Positions 48,886 through 58,554 of a stretch of 64,000 nucleotides of DNA are shown in pieces. The DNA is from Nocardia sp. BMG51109 (GTDB lineage: Bacteria > Actinomycetota > Actinomycetes > Mycobacteriales > Mycobacteriaceae). Position 1 is the first letter of the stretch; each line of letters opens with the position of its first letter. The stretch spans positions 4,464,001-4,528,000 of the forward strand of contig NZ_JAFQ01000004.1 of the NCBI RefSeq assembly GCF_000526215.1. Direction: 5' to 3'. Below the pieces are notes generated by a model. It searched no databases. It was not told where the DNA came from and saw only the letters and a program-made list of their open reading frames with translations. The position numbers and the translations under genes are program-made.

Positions 48886-48955
48886 GGGTGTGTCACCACC
48901 GGTTGTGGACGTGGCCGGGTTGTGGACGTGGCCGGGGAAGCCCGCCGACCGTTTC

Positions 48956-48988
48956 GTTACTGCTTGACATTCTATGTCAGACTGTAAC
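48956..48988. promoter_or_regulatory. TetR operator candidate
   Basis: A 33-bp near-palindrome: GTTAC-N-G-NN-TGACAT on the left mirrored by ATGTCA-NN-C-N-GTAAC on the right, around TCT. It ends 2 nt before the ATG of the FAD oxidase. The minus strand contains TAGAAT, which could be the tetR -10. Binding by the TetR at 48271-48885 is inferred from position. Confidence 0.7.
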
Positions 48989-48990
48989 GC

Positions 48991-50634
48991 ATGGTCGACA
49001 CACAGCAACCGATACGGTCGGCGGAAATGCCGGGCGAGTCGTCGGTGCCCGCGGGTATGGTGTGGGACGCCTGGGGCATTCCGTCCGGTCATGCGCCACT
49101 TCCGGATCGGATCCGCACGTTGGTGGCGCAGGTGTTCGGAGTGTCCGGTGAGCCGGTGGCCCGTCGCGATGAGGGCGACGTGCCACTCCGCGATTCGATG
49201 CTGACGGCTGCCCAGGTCGCGGAGTTGTCCGCGGTGGTGGGTGCCGATCACGTGTCGGCCCGCCACCGGGACCGGCTCCTGCACGCCGGTGGTAAGAGCA
49301 CGCCGGATCTGTTGCGGCGCCGCGCGGGCGGACCGCAGGATGCCCCTGACGCCGTCGTCTTTCCCGCCGACCACGACGAGGTGCTGGCGGTGCTGTCCCG
49401 ATGCGCCGAACTCGGCCTGGCCGTGGTGCCCTTCGGCGGCGGCACGAGCGTGGTCGGCGGCGTGGCGCCGGAGGGCGGGCGCTTCGATTCCGTTGTCGCC
49501 CTGGATCTGCGGCGGCTCGACACGCTGCGCGAGGTCGATCCGGTGAGCGGCACCGCCACGCTGGGCGCCGGACTGACCGGCCCGCGCGCCGAGGAACTGC
49601 TTGCCGGGCACGGTCTTTCGCTGGGCCACTTCCCGCAGAGCTTCGAGTTCGCCAGTATCGGCGGTTTCGCCGCCACCCGCTCGTCGGGACAGGCGTCGGC
49701 CGGCTACGGCCGTTTCGACGACATGATCCAACGGCTGCGGATCGCGACCCCCAGCGGCACGCTGGATCTCGGCCGCGCACCCGCCTCGGCCGCCGGGCCC
49801 GACCTGCGGGAACTGTTCGCCGGATCGGAGGGCACGCTCGGCGTGATCACCGAGGTGACGCTGCGCGTGCATCCGGTGCCGGAAACCGTTGCCTACCATG
49901 CCTGGTCGTTCCCCGACTTCGCGACCGGCGCGGCGGCGCTGCGTGCCGTGGTGCAGTCCGGCGCCGCGCCCACCGTGCTGCGGTTGTCCGACGAGGCCGA
50001 GACCGGGCTGAATCTGGCCCGATCCGGCGATGTGGGCGGCAGCCCGGTGGCGGGCTGCCTGGCGATCACGACCTTCGAGGGCAGCGCCGCGCATGTCGAC
50101 GCCCGGAACGCCGAAGCGAGCGCGCTGCTCGCGGCGGCGGGTGGTGCGGCGTTGGGCGACCGGCCGGCGCGGGAATGGGAGCGCGGCCGGTTCTCCGCAC
50201 CGTACCTGCGGGACGCCCTGCTGGATATCGGAATCCTCTGCGAGACACTGGAAACCGCGACGAGTTGGTCGAATCTCCCCGAGCTGAAGGCGGCGGTGAC
50301 CGCGGCGCTGACCGATTCGCTCACCGGCCAGGGCACCCCGGCGCTGGTGATGTGCCATATCTCGCACACCTACCCGACCGGTGCGTCGCTCTACTTCACC
50401 GTCGTGGCCAAGCAACTCGACGACCCGATCGACCAATGGCTGCGGGCCAAGCGGGCGGCGGGCGATGCGATCGCGGCGGCCGCGGGGACCATCACGCACC
50501 ACCACGCCGTCGGCGAGGACCATCGCCCGTGGATGCCCGCCGAGATCGGCGAACTCGGCACGCGGGTGCTGCGCGCGGTCAAGGACGCGGTCGACCCGGC
50601 CGGAATCCTCAATCCCGGCAAGTTGATTCCATGA
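48991..50634 (+). CDS. FAD-linked oxidase, alkyl-dihydroxyacetonephosphate synthase-like
   Basis: 547 residues, ATG at 48991. VAO/PCMH-type flavoenzyme: PDAVVFPADHDEVLAVLSRC, the FAD loop VVPFGGGTSVVGGV, then HFPQSFEFASIGGFAATRSS and FAGSEGTLGVITEV. The C-terminal substrate domain ends AVGEDHRPWMPAEIG ... DPAGILNPGKL. It resembles plant and mammalian AGPS and M. tuberculosis Rv2251. Ether-lipid synthesis in the strict sense is not established in this group. Genomic pairing with glpD (dihydroxyacetone phosphate) and a diacylglycerol kinase supports a glycerolipid role. Confidence 0.88.
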   Translation: MVDTQQPIRSAEMPGESSVPAGMVWDAWGIPSGHAPLPDRIRTLVAQVFGVSGEPVARRDEGDVPLRDSMLTAAQVAELSAVVGADHVSARHRDRLLHAGGKSTPDLLRRRAGGPQDAPDAVVFPADHDEVLAVLSRCAELGLAVVPFGGGTSVVGGVAPEGGRFDSVVALDLRRLDTLREVDPVSGTATLGAGLTGPRAEELLAGHGLSLGHFPQSFEFASIGGFAATRSSGQASAGYGRFDDMIQRLRIATPSGTLDLGRAPASAAGPDLRELFAGSEGTLGVITEVTLRVHPVPETVAYHAWSFPDFATGAAALRAVVQSGAAPTVLRLSDEAETGLNLARSGDVGGSPVAGCLAITTFEGSAAHVDARNAEASALLAAAGGAALGDRPAREWERGRFSAPYLRDALLDIGILCETLETATSWSNLPELKAAVTAALTDSLTGQGTPALVMCHISHTYPTGASLYFTVVAKQLDDPIDQWLRAKRAAGDAIAAAAGTITHHHAVGEDHRPWMPAEIGELGTRVLRAVKDAVDPAGILNPGKLIP

Positions 50635-50836
50635 GTGAATTCGGTAGTATCGCTGCCCTTTCCCGGCCGGTCGTAGGCCGCTTGCCCGACTGCGGTGCTG
50701 GGCGGTCGACGAGCTTTGCGTCGCAGGTCCTGATGCCGGGTGCCGTGGAGCGCCGCGAACAGTGCCCCGGGAGTGGCACGCGCGGTGCCGCGTGCACCGG
50801 GTTCGCCGGTCTCCCGAACGGGGAGGTGCTGGTTTC

Positions 50837-51769
50837 GTGAGCGGCACACGCTCGGTTCTGCTGGTCACCAATCCGCTGTCCGGGCAGGGGCGTGGTCTGG
50901 CGGCCGCTGCCGTTGCCCGGGAACGGTTCACCGGGCGTGGCGTCGAGGTCACCGAGGTGCGCGGGGCGACGGCCGCCGAATCGGTCCGGCTCGTGCGCGA
51001 GGCCGTGTCCGGGACAGCGCCGGACGCCGTGGTGTGCGCGGGTGGAGACGGGCTGGTGTGCCTGGCGCTGCAGGCGATCGGGGGCACCGGAGTGCCGCTG
51101 GGTCTGGTGCCGGGCGGCACCGGTAACGATCTGGCCCGCGAACTCGGCATCCCCGACGGCGACGCGGAGGCCGCCGTCGACATCGTGCTCGCCGGAACCG
51201 TCCGCGCCCTCGATCTGGGCGAGATCGAATCCGGTACGGCCGGTACCGAATACGGCGGACGCCTCCGCTTCGCGACCGTCACGGGCACCGGCTTCGACGC
51301 CCGAGTGACCTTGCGCGCCAACCGGATGCGCCGGCCGAAGGGCCCGCTGCGCTACACCGTCGCGGCGCTCGCCGAACTTCTGGGCGGTCTGGCGGTGCCG
51401 TACCGCATCGAATTATCCGGCGCGGCAGGTGAATCCGGAACGGTGGTCGAGACCGAGGCGGTGATGGTGGCCGTCGGCAATACCCGCACCTACGGCGGCG
51501 GCATGCTGGTCTGTCCCGACGCGGCGATCGACGACGGGCTGCTGGACCTCACGGTGGTCGGCGCCATGACCCGCCTCGACATGGTGCGCATGCTCCCCGC
51601 GCTGTCGGCCGGCAAGCGCATCGATCACCCCGCCGTCACCCGCTACCGCGCGGCCGAGATCACCCTGACCGCCCCGCACGCCCCGGTGACCGCGGACGGC
51701 GACCCGGCGGGCATGCTGCCCGCGGTCTTCCGCGCACTTCCCGCCGTCCAGCCTGTTCTCGTGCCCTGA
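50837..51769 (+). CDS. diacylglycerol/lipid kinase family protein
   Basis: 310 residues, GTG at 50837 after GGGGAGG. DAGK catalytic domain: VLLVTNPLSGQGRG, VVCAGGDGLVCLALQAIGG, LVPGGTGNDLARELGI; the C-terminal half contains MVAVGNTRTYGGGMLVCPDA. It phosphorylates diacylglycerol or a related lipid with ATP. M. tuberculosis Rv2252, in the same context, takes part in phosphatidylinositol mannoside synthesis. Third gene of the glpD-linked cluster, 202 nt after the oxidase. Confidence 0.92.
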   Translation: MSGTRSVLLVTNPLSGQGRGLAAAAVARERFTGRGVEVTEVRGATAAESVRLVREAVSGTAPDAVVCAGGDGLVCLALQAIGGTGVPLGLVPGGTGNDLARELGIPDGDAEAAVDIVLAGTVRALDLGEIESGTAGTEYGGRLRFATVTGTGFDARVTLRANRMRRPKGPLRYTVAALAELLGGLAVPYRIELSGAAGESGTVVETEAVMVAVGNTRTYGGGMLVCPDAAIDDGLLDLTVVGAMTRLDMVRMLPALSAGKRIDHPAVTRYRAAEITLTAPHAPVTADGDPAGMLPAVFRALPAVQPVLVP

Positions 51770-51945
51770 ATGCGGCCGGCGCCGTCGACGGAGGTCTTGC
51801 GGGACGCTGCCCGTGGGCTTTTGCGCTGCACCGCCATCGGGGCATGCACCGGGACACCAGGCCGTGCGGCCCGACCGCGGGGTACCGGCCCCGGGTGCGG
51901 CACCCGGAGTTGTTCAGGCTGTCGCTCTGTCTGCGGGACAAGGGA

Positions 51946-52611
51946 TCACGAGGAGAAGGTGACCGCCTGTAGCTGCGCGATCGTCGTGCGGTCGACGAGG
52001 ACGGCCGAGGCCGGGACGGGGCGCGGCCCGGTGCCGCTGGTGACCCGCCGGACGAGCCGGCGCCAGCGGCCGTAGTGCCGGGCGAAGATCAGCCGGTTCA
52101 CCCGCCGCCCCCGCGTGCGCTGGCCGTCGCGCGCCGCGTCGGACGGCACGTCGATCATCACGAGATGCAGGTCCCGGCCGCCCTGCTCGGCCCAGGCCGC
52201 GATCAGCCTGTGCGACCAGCGCCGGGTGCCGCAGTCGTGCACGACCACCGGGGTCGCGGCCGCACGCAGCGCGCGACGGATGCGGAGGTAGTGGGTCAGG
52301 TGCACGATCGGCAGCCACACCGGATACGGCAGTCGGCCCAGCCGCAGCCGCCACCAGTTGCGCGACTGCTGGGAGTCGACCAGCGTCGCGCCCCCGAGTT
52401 CGACGCTGTCCACGGCGTCGTCGATGCTGCCGAACAATCGCCGCAGCGCCGTGCTCTTGCCCGCCCCCGGCACGCCGTTGAACACCACGGCCGCCGTCGC
52501 CGGATAACGTAACTCGTCGACCGTCCGGCCGCGCAGGTCGACCACGGCCTCGGGTGTCAGCACGCGCGATTCGGGAGCCGGTTCGAGGCCGGATTCCAGC
52601 GGGGGACTCAT
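51946..52611 (-). CDS. P-loop ATPase/kinase-like protein
   Basis: 221 residues, ATG at 52611. Walker A motif FNGVPGAGKSTALRRLFGSI near residue 45, preceded by a strand AAVVFNG; TPVVVHDCGTRR and LHLVMIDVPSDAARDGQRTR look like Walker B and lid segments of a zeta-toxin/AAA_33-type kinase. The end is very basic (RRLVRRVTSG). It could phosphorylate a small molecule; no partner antitoxin is seen next to it. Divergent from valS over 624 nt. Confidence 0.72.
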   Translation of the reverse strand: MSPPLESGLEPAPESRVLTPEAVVDLRGRTVDELRYPATAAVVFNGVPGAGKSTALRRLFGSIDDAVDSVELGGATLVDSQQSRNWWRLRLGRLPYPVWLPIVHLTHYLRIRRALRAAATPVVVHDCGTRRWSHRLIAAWAEQGGRDLHLVMIDVPSDAARDGQRTRGRRVNRLIFARHYGRWRRLVRRVTSGTGPRPVPASAVLVDRTTIAQLQAVTFSS

Positions 52612-53065
52612 CCTTTCCAGCTTCCCGGCCCGAAATCGTTTCGGCAACAGGGAAAACCCTGAGCTACACCTTCCGATCGCGGCTATCGGCCGAACGAACG
52701 ACCGTGCCGACCGAACGCGCGGCCTCCGGGACGATTCGGGAGCCTCCGGGACGATTCGGGAGACCGGCTCGGCCGCGGGGAGCGCGGCCTGCCGGTACTT
52801 CGGCGGAACCGGTTGCCGATCCGGGCGAGGGCTCGCGGGCGGCCTCGACTCCGGGCGTCCACCGACCCGTCGGGCGCCGGCTCCGGTGTGGATCGCTCGA
52901 GTTTCCGATTGTGCTGTCACACATCGTCCCCCTGTCGCGAATAGTGTGATGTCTGAGTACCGACTGAGGTGCAAACCTGCACGAACACAAAGGATTCGGG
53001 CAAAACCTGAGAATTGCATATGGATTAGGGGATCCGGCCCCAATCGGCGGTAGTCTGATTGTCGT

Positions 53066-53108
53066 GGGCGGGGTTTTCGGTGTCCCTCATCCGCCGAAAA
53101 CCCCGCCC
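53066..53108. terminator. perfect 15-bp hairpin upstream of valS
   Basis: GGGCGGGGTTTTCGG and CCGAAAACCCCGCCC pair without mismatch around a 13-nt loop. Both neighbouring genes point away from it, so it does not end a known transcript. A transcript started from TAGTCT at 53051-53056 would begin almost exactly at its base, making it a 5' leader hairpin, attenuator or short RNA. Confidence 0.6.
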
Positions 53109-53223
53109 TCTGTTCACCCGTTCCGAGTAGCGGCGCACCGAGGTTGTCCCTGGTCATGCGGGATTTCCCTGCGTTGTCGCCCGCAACCAACGCCCCGTCG
53201 CCGGTGCCGCACCCCCCAATCCT

Positions 53224-53229
53224 TAGAAT
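53224..53229 (+). promoter_or_regulatory. valS -10 element, leaderless start
   Basis: TAGAAT, followed 7 nt later by the GTG start at 53236. There is no Shine-Dalgarno sequence, so valS mRNA is probably leaderless. Confidence 0.6.
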
Positions 53230-53235
53230 CGCACG

Positions 53236-55956
53236 GTGACCAGCGCAGCCTCTGAGAACTCCCGCAATCGTGCCGACGCCCTCCCCAAGAGCTGGAATCC
53301 GGGTGAGGTAGAGGGCGAGCTGTACGAGCGCTGGGTAGCCGCTGGTTACTTCACCGCCGATCCGGCAAGTGCCGGCGAGCCCTACTCGATCGTGCTGCCC
53401 CCGCCGAACGTCACCGGCAATCTGCACATGGGCCACGCGTTCGACCACACGCTGATGGACCTGCTCACCCGCCGCAAGCGCATGCAGGGCTACGAGGTGC
53501 TGTGGCTGCCCGGCATGGACCACGCCGGCATCGCCACCCAGAACATCGTCGAGAAGCAGCTGGCCGTCGACGGCAAGACCAAGGAGGACTTCGGCCGCGA
53601 ACTGTTCATCGACAAGGTCTGGGACTGGAAGCGCGAGTCCGGCGGCAGCATCCAGGGCCAGATGCGCCGCCTCGGCGACGGTGTCGACTGGGGTCGCGAC
53701 CGCTTCACCATGGACGACGGCCTCTCGCGCGCCGTGCAGACCATCTTCAAGCGGCTGTTCGACGCCGGATTGATCTATCGCGCCGAACGACTGGTGAACT
53801 GGTCGCCCGGGCTGCGCACCGCCATCTCCGATATCGAGGTCAAGTACGAGGACGTCGAGGGCGAGCTGGTGTCGCTGCGCTACGGCTCGCTGAACGACGA
53901 CGAGCCGCACGTGATCGTGGCCACCACCCGAGTGGAGACGATGCTCGGCGACACCGCCGTGGCCGTGCACCCCGACGACGAGCGGTACCGGTCGCTGCTC
54001 GGCGGCACGCTGTACCACCCGATCACCGGCAGGCAGATCCCGGTCGTCGCCGACGACTACGTCGACCCGGAGTTCGGTTCCGGCGCGGTCAAGATCACCC
54101 CGGCGCACGACCCGAACGACTTCGAGATCGGCCTGCGCCACGACCTGCCGATGCCGACGATCATGGACGAGACCGGCCGGATCACGGGCACCGGAACCGA
54201 ATTCGACGGCATGGACCGGTTCGAGGCGCGCGTCATGGTGCGCGAGCGGCTGGCCCGCGAGGGCCGCGTCGTCGCCGAGAAGCGGCCCTACGTGCACAGC
54301 GTCGGCCACTCCGAGCGCAGCGGCGAGCCGATCGAGCCGCGGCTGTCGATGCAGTGGTGGGTGAAGGTGGAATCGCTGGCGAAGGCGGCCGGCGACGCGG
54401 TCCGCAACGGCGACACCGTCATTCATCCGGCCAGTCAGGAGCCGCGCTGGTTCGCCTGGGTCGACGACATGCACGACTGGTGCATCTCGCGCCAGTTGTG
54501 GTGGGGCCACCGGATCCCGATCTGGTACGGGCCGGAGGGCGAGGTCGTCTGTGTCGGGCCGGATGAACAGGCGCCCGAGGGGTACGTGCAGGACCCGGAC
54601 GTGCTGGACACCTGGTTCTCCTCGGGCCTGTGGCCGTTCTCCACCATGGGCTGGCCCGACGCGACCCCCGAACTGGCCAAGTTCTATCCGACCAGCGTGC
54701 TCGTCACCGGCTACGACATCCTGTTCTTCTGGGTGGCCCGGATGATGATGTTCGGCATGTTCGTCTCCGGCGATCCGGCCATCGCCGCCGGGAAGCAGCC
54801 GGGTTCGGTGCAGGTCCCGTTCCGGGATGTGTTCCTGCACGGCCTGATTCGCGACGAGTTCGGCCGCAAGTACTCGAAGTCGAAGGGTATCGGCATCGAT
54901 CCGCTGACCTGGATCGACGAGTTCGGCGCCGACGCCACCCGATTCACGCTCGCGCGCGGCGCGCAGCCCGGCAGCGATCTGTCGGTGGGCCCGCCGCACG
55001 TGCAGGCCTCCCGCAACTTCGTCACCAAGCTGTTCAACGCGACGAAGTTCGCGCTGATGAACGGCGCCGCACCCGGGGAGATCCCGGTCCGCGACGCCCT
55101 CACCGATGCCGATCGCTGGATCCTGGATCGACTGGAAACCGTTCGGGCCGAGGTGGATTCGGCGTTCGACCGGTACGAGTTCGGCAAGGGCTGCGAGGCG
55201 CTGTACCACTTCGCCTGGGACGAGCTGTGCGACTGGTACCTGGAGCTGGCCAAGGTGCAGTTCGCCGGGGCCGACGGGAGCACCGCGGAATCGGACGAGC
55301 GCGCGGCGCACACCCGGGTGGTGCTGGGCAGCGTGCTGGATGCCCTGCTGCGCATGCTGCATCCGGTGATGCCGTTCGTCACCGAGACGTTGTGGCGGGC
55401 CGTCACCGGCGGCGAGTCGGTCGTGATCGCGCAGTGGCCGCAGGCCACCGGCATCGCCACCGATGCGGCCGCCGCCCGGCGCATCGACGACGCCCAGAAG
55501 CTGATCACCGAGATCCGGCGCTTCCGCAGCGACCAGGGACTGACCGACAAGCAGAAGGTCGCGGCGAGACTGGTCGGCATCGAGACCGCCGACCTCACCG
55601 GGCTGCGGGCCGAGATCGCCGCGCTGGCCCGCCTCACCGAGCCGTCGGGTGGCTCCGGCGATTTCTCGGCCACCGCCGCGGTGGAAGTGCGCCTGTCCGC
55701 GACGACCGTCACGGTGGAACTCGACACCTCGGGCGCGGTCGATCTGGTCGCCGAGCGCCGCCGCCTGGAGAAGGATCTTGCCGCCGCGCGCAAGGAACTG
55801 GACAGTACGACTGCCAAACTGGGTAACGAGGCGTTCCTGGCCAAGGCGCCCGACGAGGTGGTCGCCAAGATTCGTACCCGCAGGGAGGTCGCCGAATCGG
55901 AGGTGGCGCGGATCGGCGCACGCCTCGAGGAGATCGATAAGTCGGCAGCCAAGTGA
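53236..55956 (+). CDS. valS: valyl-tRNA synthetase
   Basis: 906 residues, GTG at 53236. Class I synthetase: HIGH-type motif in [18 protein letters not shown] (about residues 52-67), editing domain ([38 protein letters not shown]), KMSKS-type motif [11 protein letters not shown] (about 546), anticodon-binding domain, and a C-terminal coiled coil ([20 protein letters not shown]). It charges tRNA-Val. First gene of the valS-folC-DUF4233-ndk-rne run. Confidence 0.97.
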   Translation: MTSAASENSRNRADALPKSWNPGEVEGELYERWVAAGYFTADPASAGEPYSIVLPPPNVTGNLHMGHAFDHTLMDLLTRRKRMQGYEVLWLPGMDHAGIATQNIVEKQLAVDGKTKEDFGRELFIDKVWDWKRESGGSIQGQMRRLGDGVDWGRDRFTMDDGLSRAVQTIFKRLFDAGLIYRAERLVNWSPGLRTAISDIEVKYEDVEGELVSLRYGSLNDDEPHVIVATTRVETMLGDTAVAVHPDDERYRSLLGGTLYHPITGRQIPVVADDYVDPEFGSGAVKITPAHDPNDFEIGLRHDLPMPTIMDETGRITGTGTEFDGMDRFEARVMVRERLAREGRVVAEKRPYVHSVGHSERSGEPIEPRLSMQWWVKVESLAKAAGDAVRNGDTVIHPASQEPRWFAWVDDMHDWCISRQLWWGHRIPIWYGPEGEVVCVGPDEQAPEGYVQDPDVLDTWFSSGLWPFSTMGWPDATPELAKFYPTSVLVTGYDILFFWVARMMMFGMFVSGDPAIAAGKQPGSVQVPFRDVFLHGLIRDEFGRKYSKSKGIGIDPLTWIDEFGADATRFTLARGAQPGSDLSVGPPHVQASRNFVTKLFNATKFALMNGAAPGEIPVRDALTDADRWILDRLETVRAEVDSAFDRYEFGKGCEALYHFAWDELCDWYLELAKVQFAGADGSTAESDERAAHTRVVLGSVLDALLRMLHPVMPFVTETLWRAVTGGESVVIAQWPQATGIATDAAAARRIDDAQKLITEIRRFRSDQGLTDKQKVAARLVGIETADLTGLRAEIAALARLTEPSGGSGDFSATAAVEVRLSATTVTVELDTSGAVDLVAERRRLEKDLAAARKELDSTTAKLGNEAFLAKAPDEVVAKIRTRREVAESEVARIGARLEEIDKSAAK

Positions 55957-56006
55957 TCATGGCGGCCGAGTGATCATCGCAGCCGAGTGACTATGGAGGG
56001 AGCGGT

Positions 56007-57458
56007 GTGAACGACGAACCGGAGCGGCAGCGCGGCGGGGCCGAGCGTCTGCACTCGGGCCCGTCCCCGGTCGATCTGGCCGAAATGGCGCTCGTCGAGG
56101 CCGAACTCGACCAGCGCTGGGGCGAGACCAAGATCGAGCCGACGCTGGCCCGCATCGCCGCGCTGATGGATCTGCTGGGGTCACCGCAGCGCGGCTACCC
56201 GGCCATCCACGTCGCCGGAACCAACGGCAAGACGTCGGTGACCCGCATGATCGACGCGCTGCTGACCGCCCTGCACCGGCGCACCGGCCGCTTCACCAGC
56301 CCGCATCTGCAGCTGGCCACCGAGCGCATCGCCATCGACAACGAGCCCGTCGGCCCGGCCCACTACGTCGAGATCTACCGCGAACTCCAGCCTTACGTCG
56401 AGATGATCGATCGGCAGTCGCAGGCCGCCGGGGGCCCGCGCATGAGCAAGTTCGAGGTACTCGTCGCGATGGCCTACGCGGCCTTCGCCGAGGCTCCCGT
56501 GGACGTCGCGGTGGTGGAGACCGGCATGGGCGGCACCTGGGACGCCACCAACGTCGTGGACGGCCAGGTCGCGGTGATCACCCCGATCGGGCTGGACCAC
56601 ACGGACTACCTGGGCTCCGACCTCACCTCGATCGCGGGGGAGAAGGCCGGGATCATCAAGAAGGCCGCCGAGGATCCGCTGGTGCCGCGCGAGACCGTCG
56701 CCATCATCGCCGAGCAGGATCCGGAGGCGATGGATGTGCTGCTGCGGCGCACGGTCGAGGCCGACGCCGCGGTCGCCCGCGCGGGCGCGGAGTTCCAACT
56801 GCTGTCGCGGCGGGTCGCCGTCGGCGGGCAGGTGCTGGAGATCCAGGGCCTGGGCGGGGTGTACGACGAGATCTTCCTGCCGCTGCACGGCGAGCACCAG
56901 GCCCGCAATGCGGTGCTGGCGCTGGCCGCCGTCGAGGCGTTCTTCGGCGCGGGCGCGCAGCACCAGCTCGACATCGAGGCGATCCGCGCCGGATTCGCCG
57001 CCGCGGTCAGCCCCGGCCGGATGGAGCGGATGCGCAGCGCGCCGACCATCTTCATCGATGCCGCCCACAATCCGGCGGGCGCGCGGGCGCTGGCGGCCAC
57101 GCTCACCGGCGAGTTCGACTTCCGCAAGCTGGTCGGCGTGGTGTCGGTGCTGTCCGACAAGGACGCCGCGGGGATCCTGCGGGAGCTGGAGCCGGTGCTC
57201 GACGAGATCGTGGTGACCAGCAACGGCTCGCCCCGCGCCCTGGCGGCCGACGATCTGGCCGACCTGGCGGTGCAGCGTTTCGGCGACGAACGTGTCGTCA
57301 CCGCTGCTCCGCTCGCCGACGCCGTCGAAACCGCGATCGCCCTCGCCGAGGAGGGCGGGGAGTCCGGCGAACCGGTCTCCGGCGCCGGCATCGTGATCAC
57401 CGGTTCGGTCGTCACCGCAGGCGCGGCCCGCTCCCTGTTCGGAAAGGACCCGGCATGA
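56007..57458 (+). CDS. folC: bifunctional folylpolyglutamate synthase/dihydrofolate synthase
   Basis: 483 residues, GTG at 56007 after GGAGGGAG. Mur-ligase family: P-loop AGTNGKTSVTRMIDALLTAL (about residues 70-88), the folate loop RFTSPHLQLATERI, VVETGMGGTWDATNVVDG, and the C-terminal domain FIDAAHNPAGARALAATL. It adds glutamates to folates. The N-terminal 30 residues are extra compared with E. coli FolC. 50 nt after valS; its TGA overlaps the ATG of the small ORF that follows. Confidence 0.95.
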   Translation: MNDEPERQRGGAERLHSGPSPVDLAEMALVEAELDQRWGETKIEPTLARIAALMDLLGSPQRGYPAIHVAGTNGKTSVTRMIDALLTALHRRTGRFTSPHLQLATERIAIDNEPVGPAHYVEIYRELQPYVEMIDRQSQAAGGPRMSKFEVLVAMAYAAFAEAPVDVAVVETGMGGTWDATNVVDGQVAVITPIGLDHTDYLGSDLTSIAGEKAGIIKKAAEDPLVPRETVAIIAEQDPEAMDVLLRRTVEADAAVARAGAEFQLLSRRVAVGGQVLEIQGLGGVYDEIFLPLHGEHQARNAVLALAAVEAFFGAGAQHQLDIEAIRAGFAAAVSPGRMERMRSAPTIFIDAAHNPAGARALAATLTGEFDFRKLVGVVSVLSDKDAAGILRELEPVLDEIVVTSNGSPRALAADDLADLAVQRFGDERVVTAAPLADAVETAIALAEEGGESGEPVSGAGIVITGSVVTAGAARSLFGKDPA

Positions 57459-57661
57459 GCGGTCAGGCCCGGAGACGGCAGCGGAGCGTGACCACGGAGG
57501 GTCCCGTTCGTGCCGGAGTGCGACGCAGTATGAGCGGTCGAGCCCGGTGGCGGCGGAGCGTCACTGCGGAGGGTCCCGGTCGTGCCGCAGTGCGACGCAG
57601 TGTGAGCGGTCGGGTCCGGAGGCGGCAGGGGCGTGCCCGTGCCGGAGAGGTAGCAGCATGA
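57455..57661 (+). CDS. small Arg-rich ORF made of tandem repeats, coupled to folC and DUF4233 gene
   Basis: 68 residues: MSGQARRRQRSVTTEGPVRA, GVRRS, then MSGRARWRRSVTAEGPGRAA, VRRS, then VSGRVRRRQGRARAGEVAA. The DNA is a 75-nt and a 72-nt unit plus a partial third. It overlaps the folC stop (ATGA) and its own TGA overlaps the ATG of the DUF4233 gene, so ribosomes could pass through all three. Unit lengths are multiples of three, which keeps the frame. However, related repeat DNA occurs in a non-coding gap at 2617-2823, so it may be an inserted repeat element that only preserves coupling. Confidence 0.4.
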   Translation: MSGQARRRQRSVTTEGPVRAGVRRSMSGRARWRRSVTAEGPGRAAVRRSVSGRVRRRQGRARAGEVAA

Positions 57662-58068
57662 GCGACAGTGCTTCCGTGGGAGGCGAGCCGGCGGTGCCGG
57701 CTCCGGCTACCGATCCGTGGAAGGGGCTGCGCGGGGTGATGGCCGGTGCGCTCGTGCTGGAGGCCATCACCGTGTTGCTGGCGTTGCCGGTGATCGGGGT
57801 TGTCGGAAGCGGGCTGAGCTGGTGGTCGGTCGGTTGTGTGGTCGGGCTGGCGGTGGTGATGTTCGCCGGGGCGGGGCTGCAGCGGCGGCCGTGGGCGCTG
57901 CCGTTCAATCTGGCCCTGCAGGTCCTGCTCCTGCTCGGCGGCTTCATCCACGTGTCGATCTTCGTCATCGGGGTGATCTTCGCCGCAGTCTGGGCGTTCA
58001 TCCTGGTGCTCCGGTCGGATGTGCGGCGCCGGATGGACAAGGGGCTGCTGCCCAGCCAGCGCTCGTAG
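57658..58068 (+). CDS. DUF4233 four-helix membrane protein (Rv2446c type)
   Basis: 136 residues, ATG at 57658. Helices: GVMAGALVLEAITVLLALPVI; LSWWSVGCVVGLAVVMFAGAG; PFNLALQVLLLLGGFIHVSI; VIGVIFAAVWAFILVL. The start motif DPWKGLRGVMAGALVLE is the family signature. Always found between folC and ndk in mycolic-acid actinobacteria; function unknown. Confidence 0.88.
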   Translation: MSDSASVGGEPAVPAPATDPWKGLRGVMAGALVLEAITVLLALPVIGVVGSGLSWWSVGCVVGLAVVMFAGAGLQRRPWALPFNLALQVLLLLGGFIHVSIFVIGVIFAAVWAFILVLRSDVRRRMDKGLLPSQRS

Positions 58069-58125
58069 CGTCGGCGCAGGCGGTAGTGAACTCGACACGG
58101 TTCTGAATCCGGCGCGTGCGCCGGT

Positions 58126-58131
58126 TACAGT
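58126..58131 (+). promoter_or_regulatory. ndk -10 element, leaderless start
   Basis: TACAGT ends 7 nt before the GTG start of ndk at 58138, with no ribosome-binding site between them. Confidence 0.55.
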
Positions 58132-58137
58132 GTCGCC

Positions 58138-58554
58138 GTGACTGAGCAGACGTTGGTACTCATCAAGCCCGACGGCGTGGCCCGGGGGCTGATCGGTGAG
58201 GTCATCACCCGCATCGAGCGCAAGGGGCTGAAGATCGCGGCACTGGAGCTGAAGCAGGTTTCCCAGGAGGTCGCCGCGGCCCACTACGCCGAGCACGCCG
58301 AGAAGCCGTTCTACGGCTCGCTGATCGAGTTCATCACCTCCGGCCCGGTCGTGGCTGCGGTCCTCGAGGGGCCGCGCGCCATCACCGCGTTCCGTCAGGT
58401 CGCCGGCGGCACCGACCCGGTCGAGAAGGCCGTGCCGGGCAGCATCCGCGGTGATTTCGCTCTCGAGACCCAGTACAACCTCGTCCACGGTTCCGACTCG
58501 CCCGAATCCGCCAAGCGCGAGATCGCGCTCTGGTTCCCCGAACTCACCCAGTAG
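58138..58554 (+). CDS. ndk: nucleoside diphosphate kinase
   Basis: 138 residues, GTG at 58138. The phospho-accepting His lies in [20 protein letters not shown]; the nucleotide-binding start [19 protein letters not shown] and [20 protein letters not shown] are standard. It balances NTP pools by ping-pong phosphate transfer. 69 nt after DUF4233, with its own probable leaderless promoter. Confidence 0.97.
   Translation: MTEQTLVLIKPDGVARGLIGEVITRIERKGLKIAALELKQVSQEVAAAHYAEHAEKPFYGSLIEFITSGPVVAAVLEGPRAITAFRQVAGGTDPVEKAVPGSIRGDFALETQYNLVHGSDSPESAKREIALWFPELTQ

Larger units (their letters stand above)
52612..53235. other. long divergent region upstream of valS
   Basis: No gene is supported. It holds an exact 20-bp direct repeat (CCTCCGGGACGATTCGGGAG, two copies near 52730-52769), an AT-rich stretch at 52960-53060 with a -10-like TAGTCT (53051-53056), the perfect hairpin at 53066-53108, and the valS -10 at 53224-53229. 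T-box features were looked for and not found. Confidence 0.5.

Noticed and set aside
51946..52611. Zeta-toxin of a toxin-antitoxin pair
   Set aside because: The P-loop and basic tail are compatible, but no small antitoxin gene overlaps or adjoins it and the substrate-binding motifs are not clear.
52612..53235. T-box riboswitch upstream of valS
   Set aside because: No T-box consensus, specifier-loop architecture or antiterminator pair was found, and valS appears leaderless.
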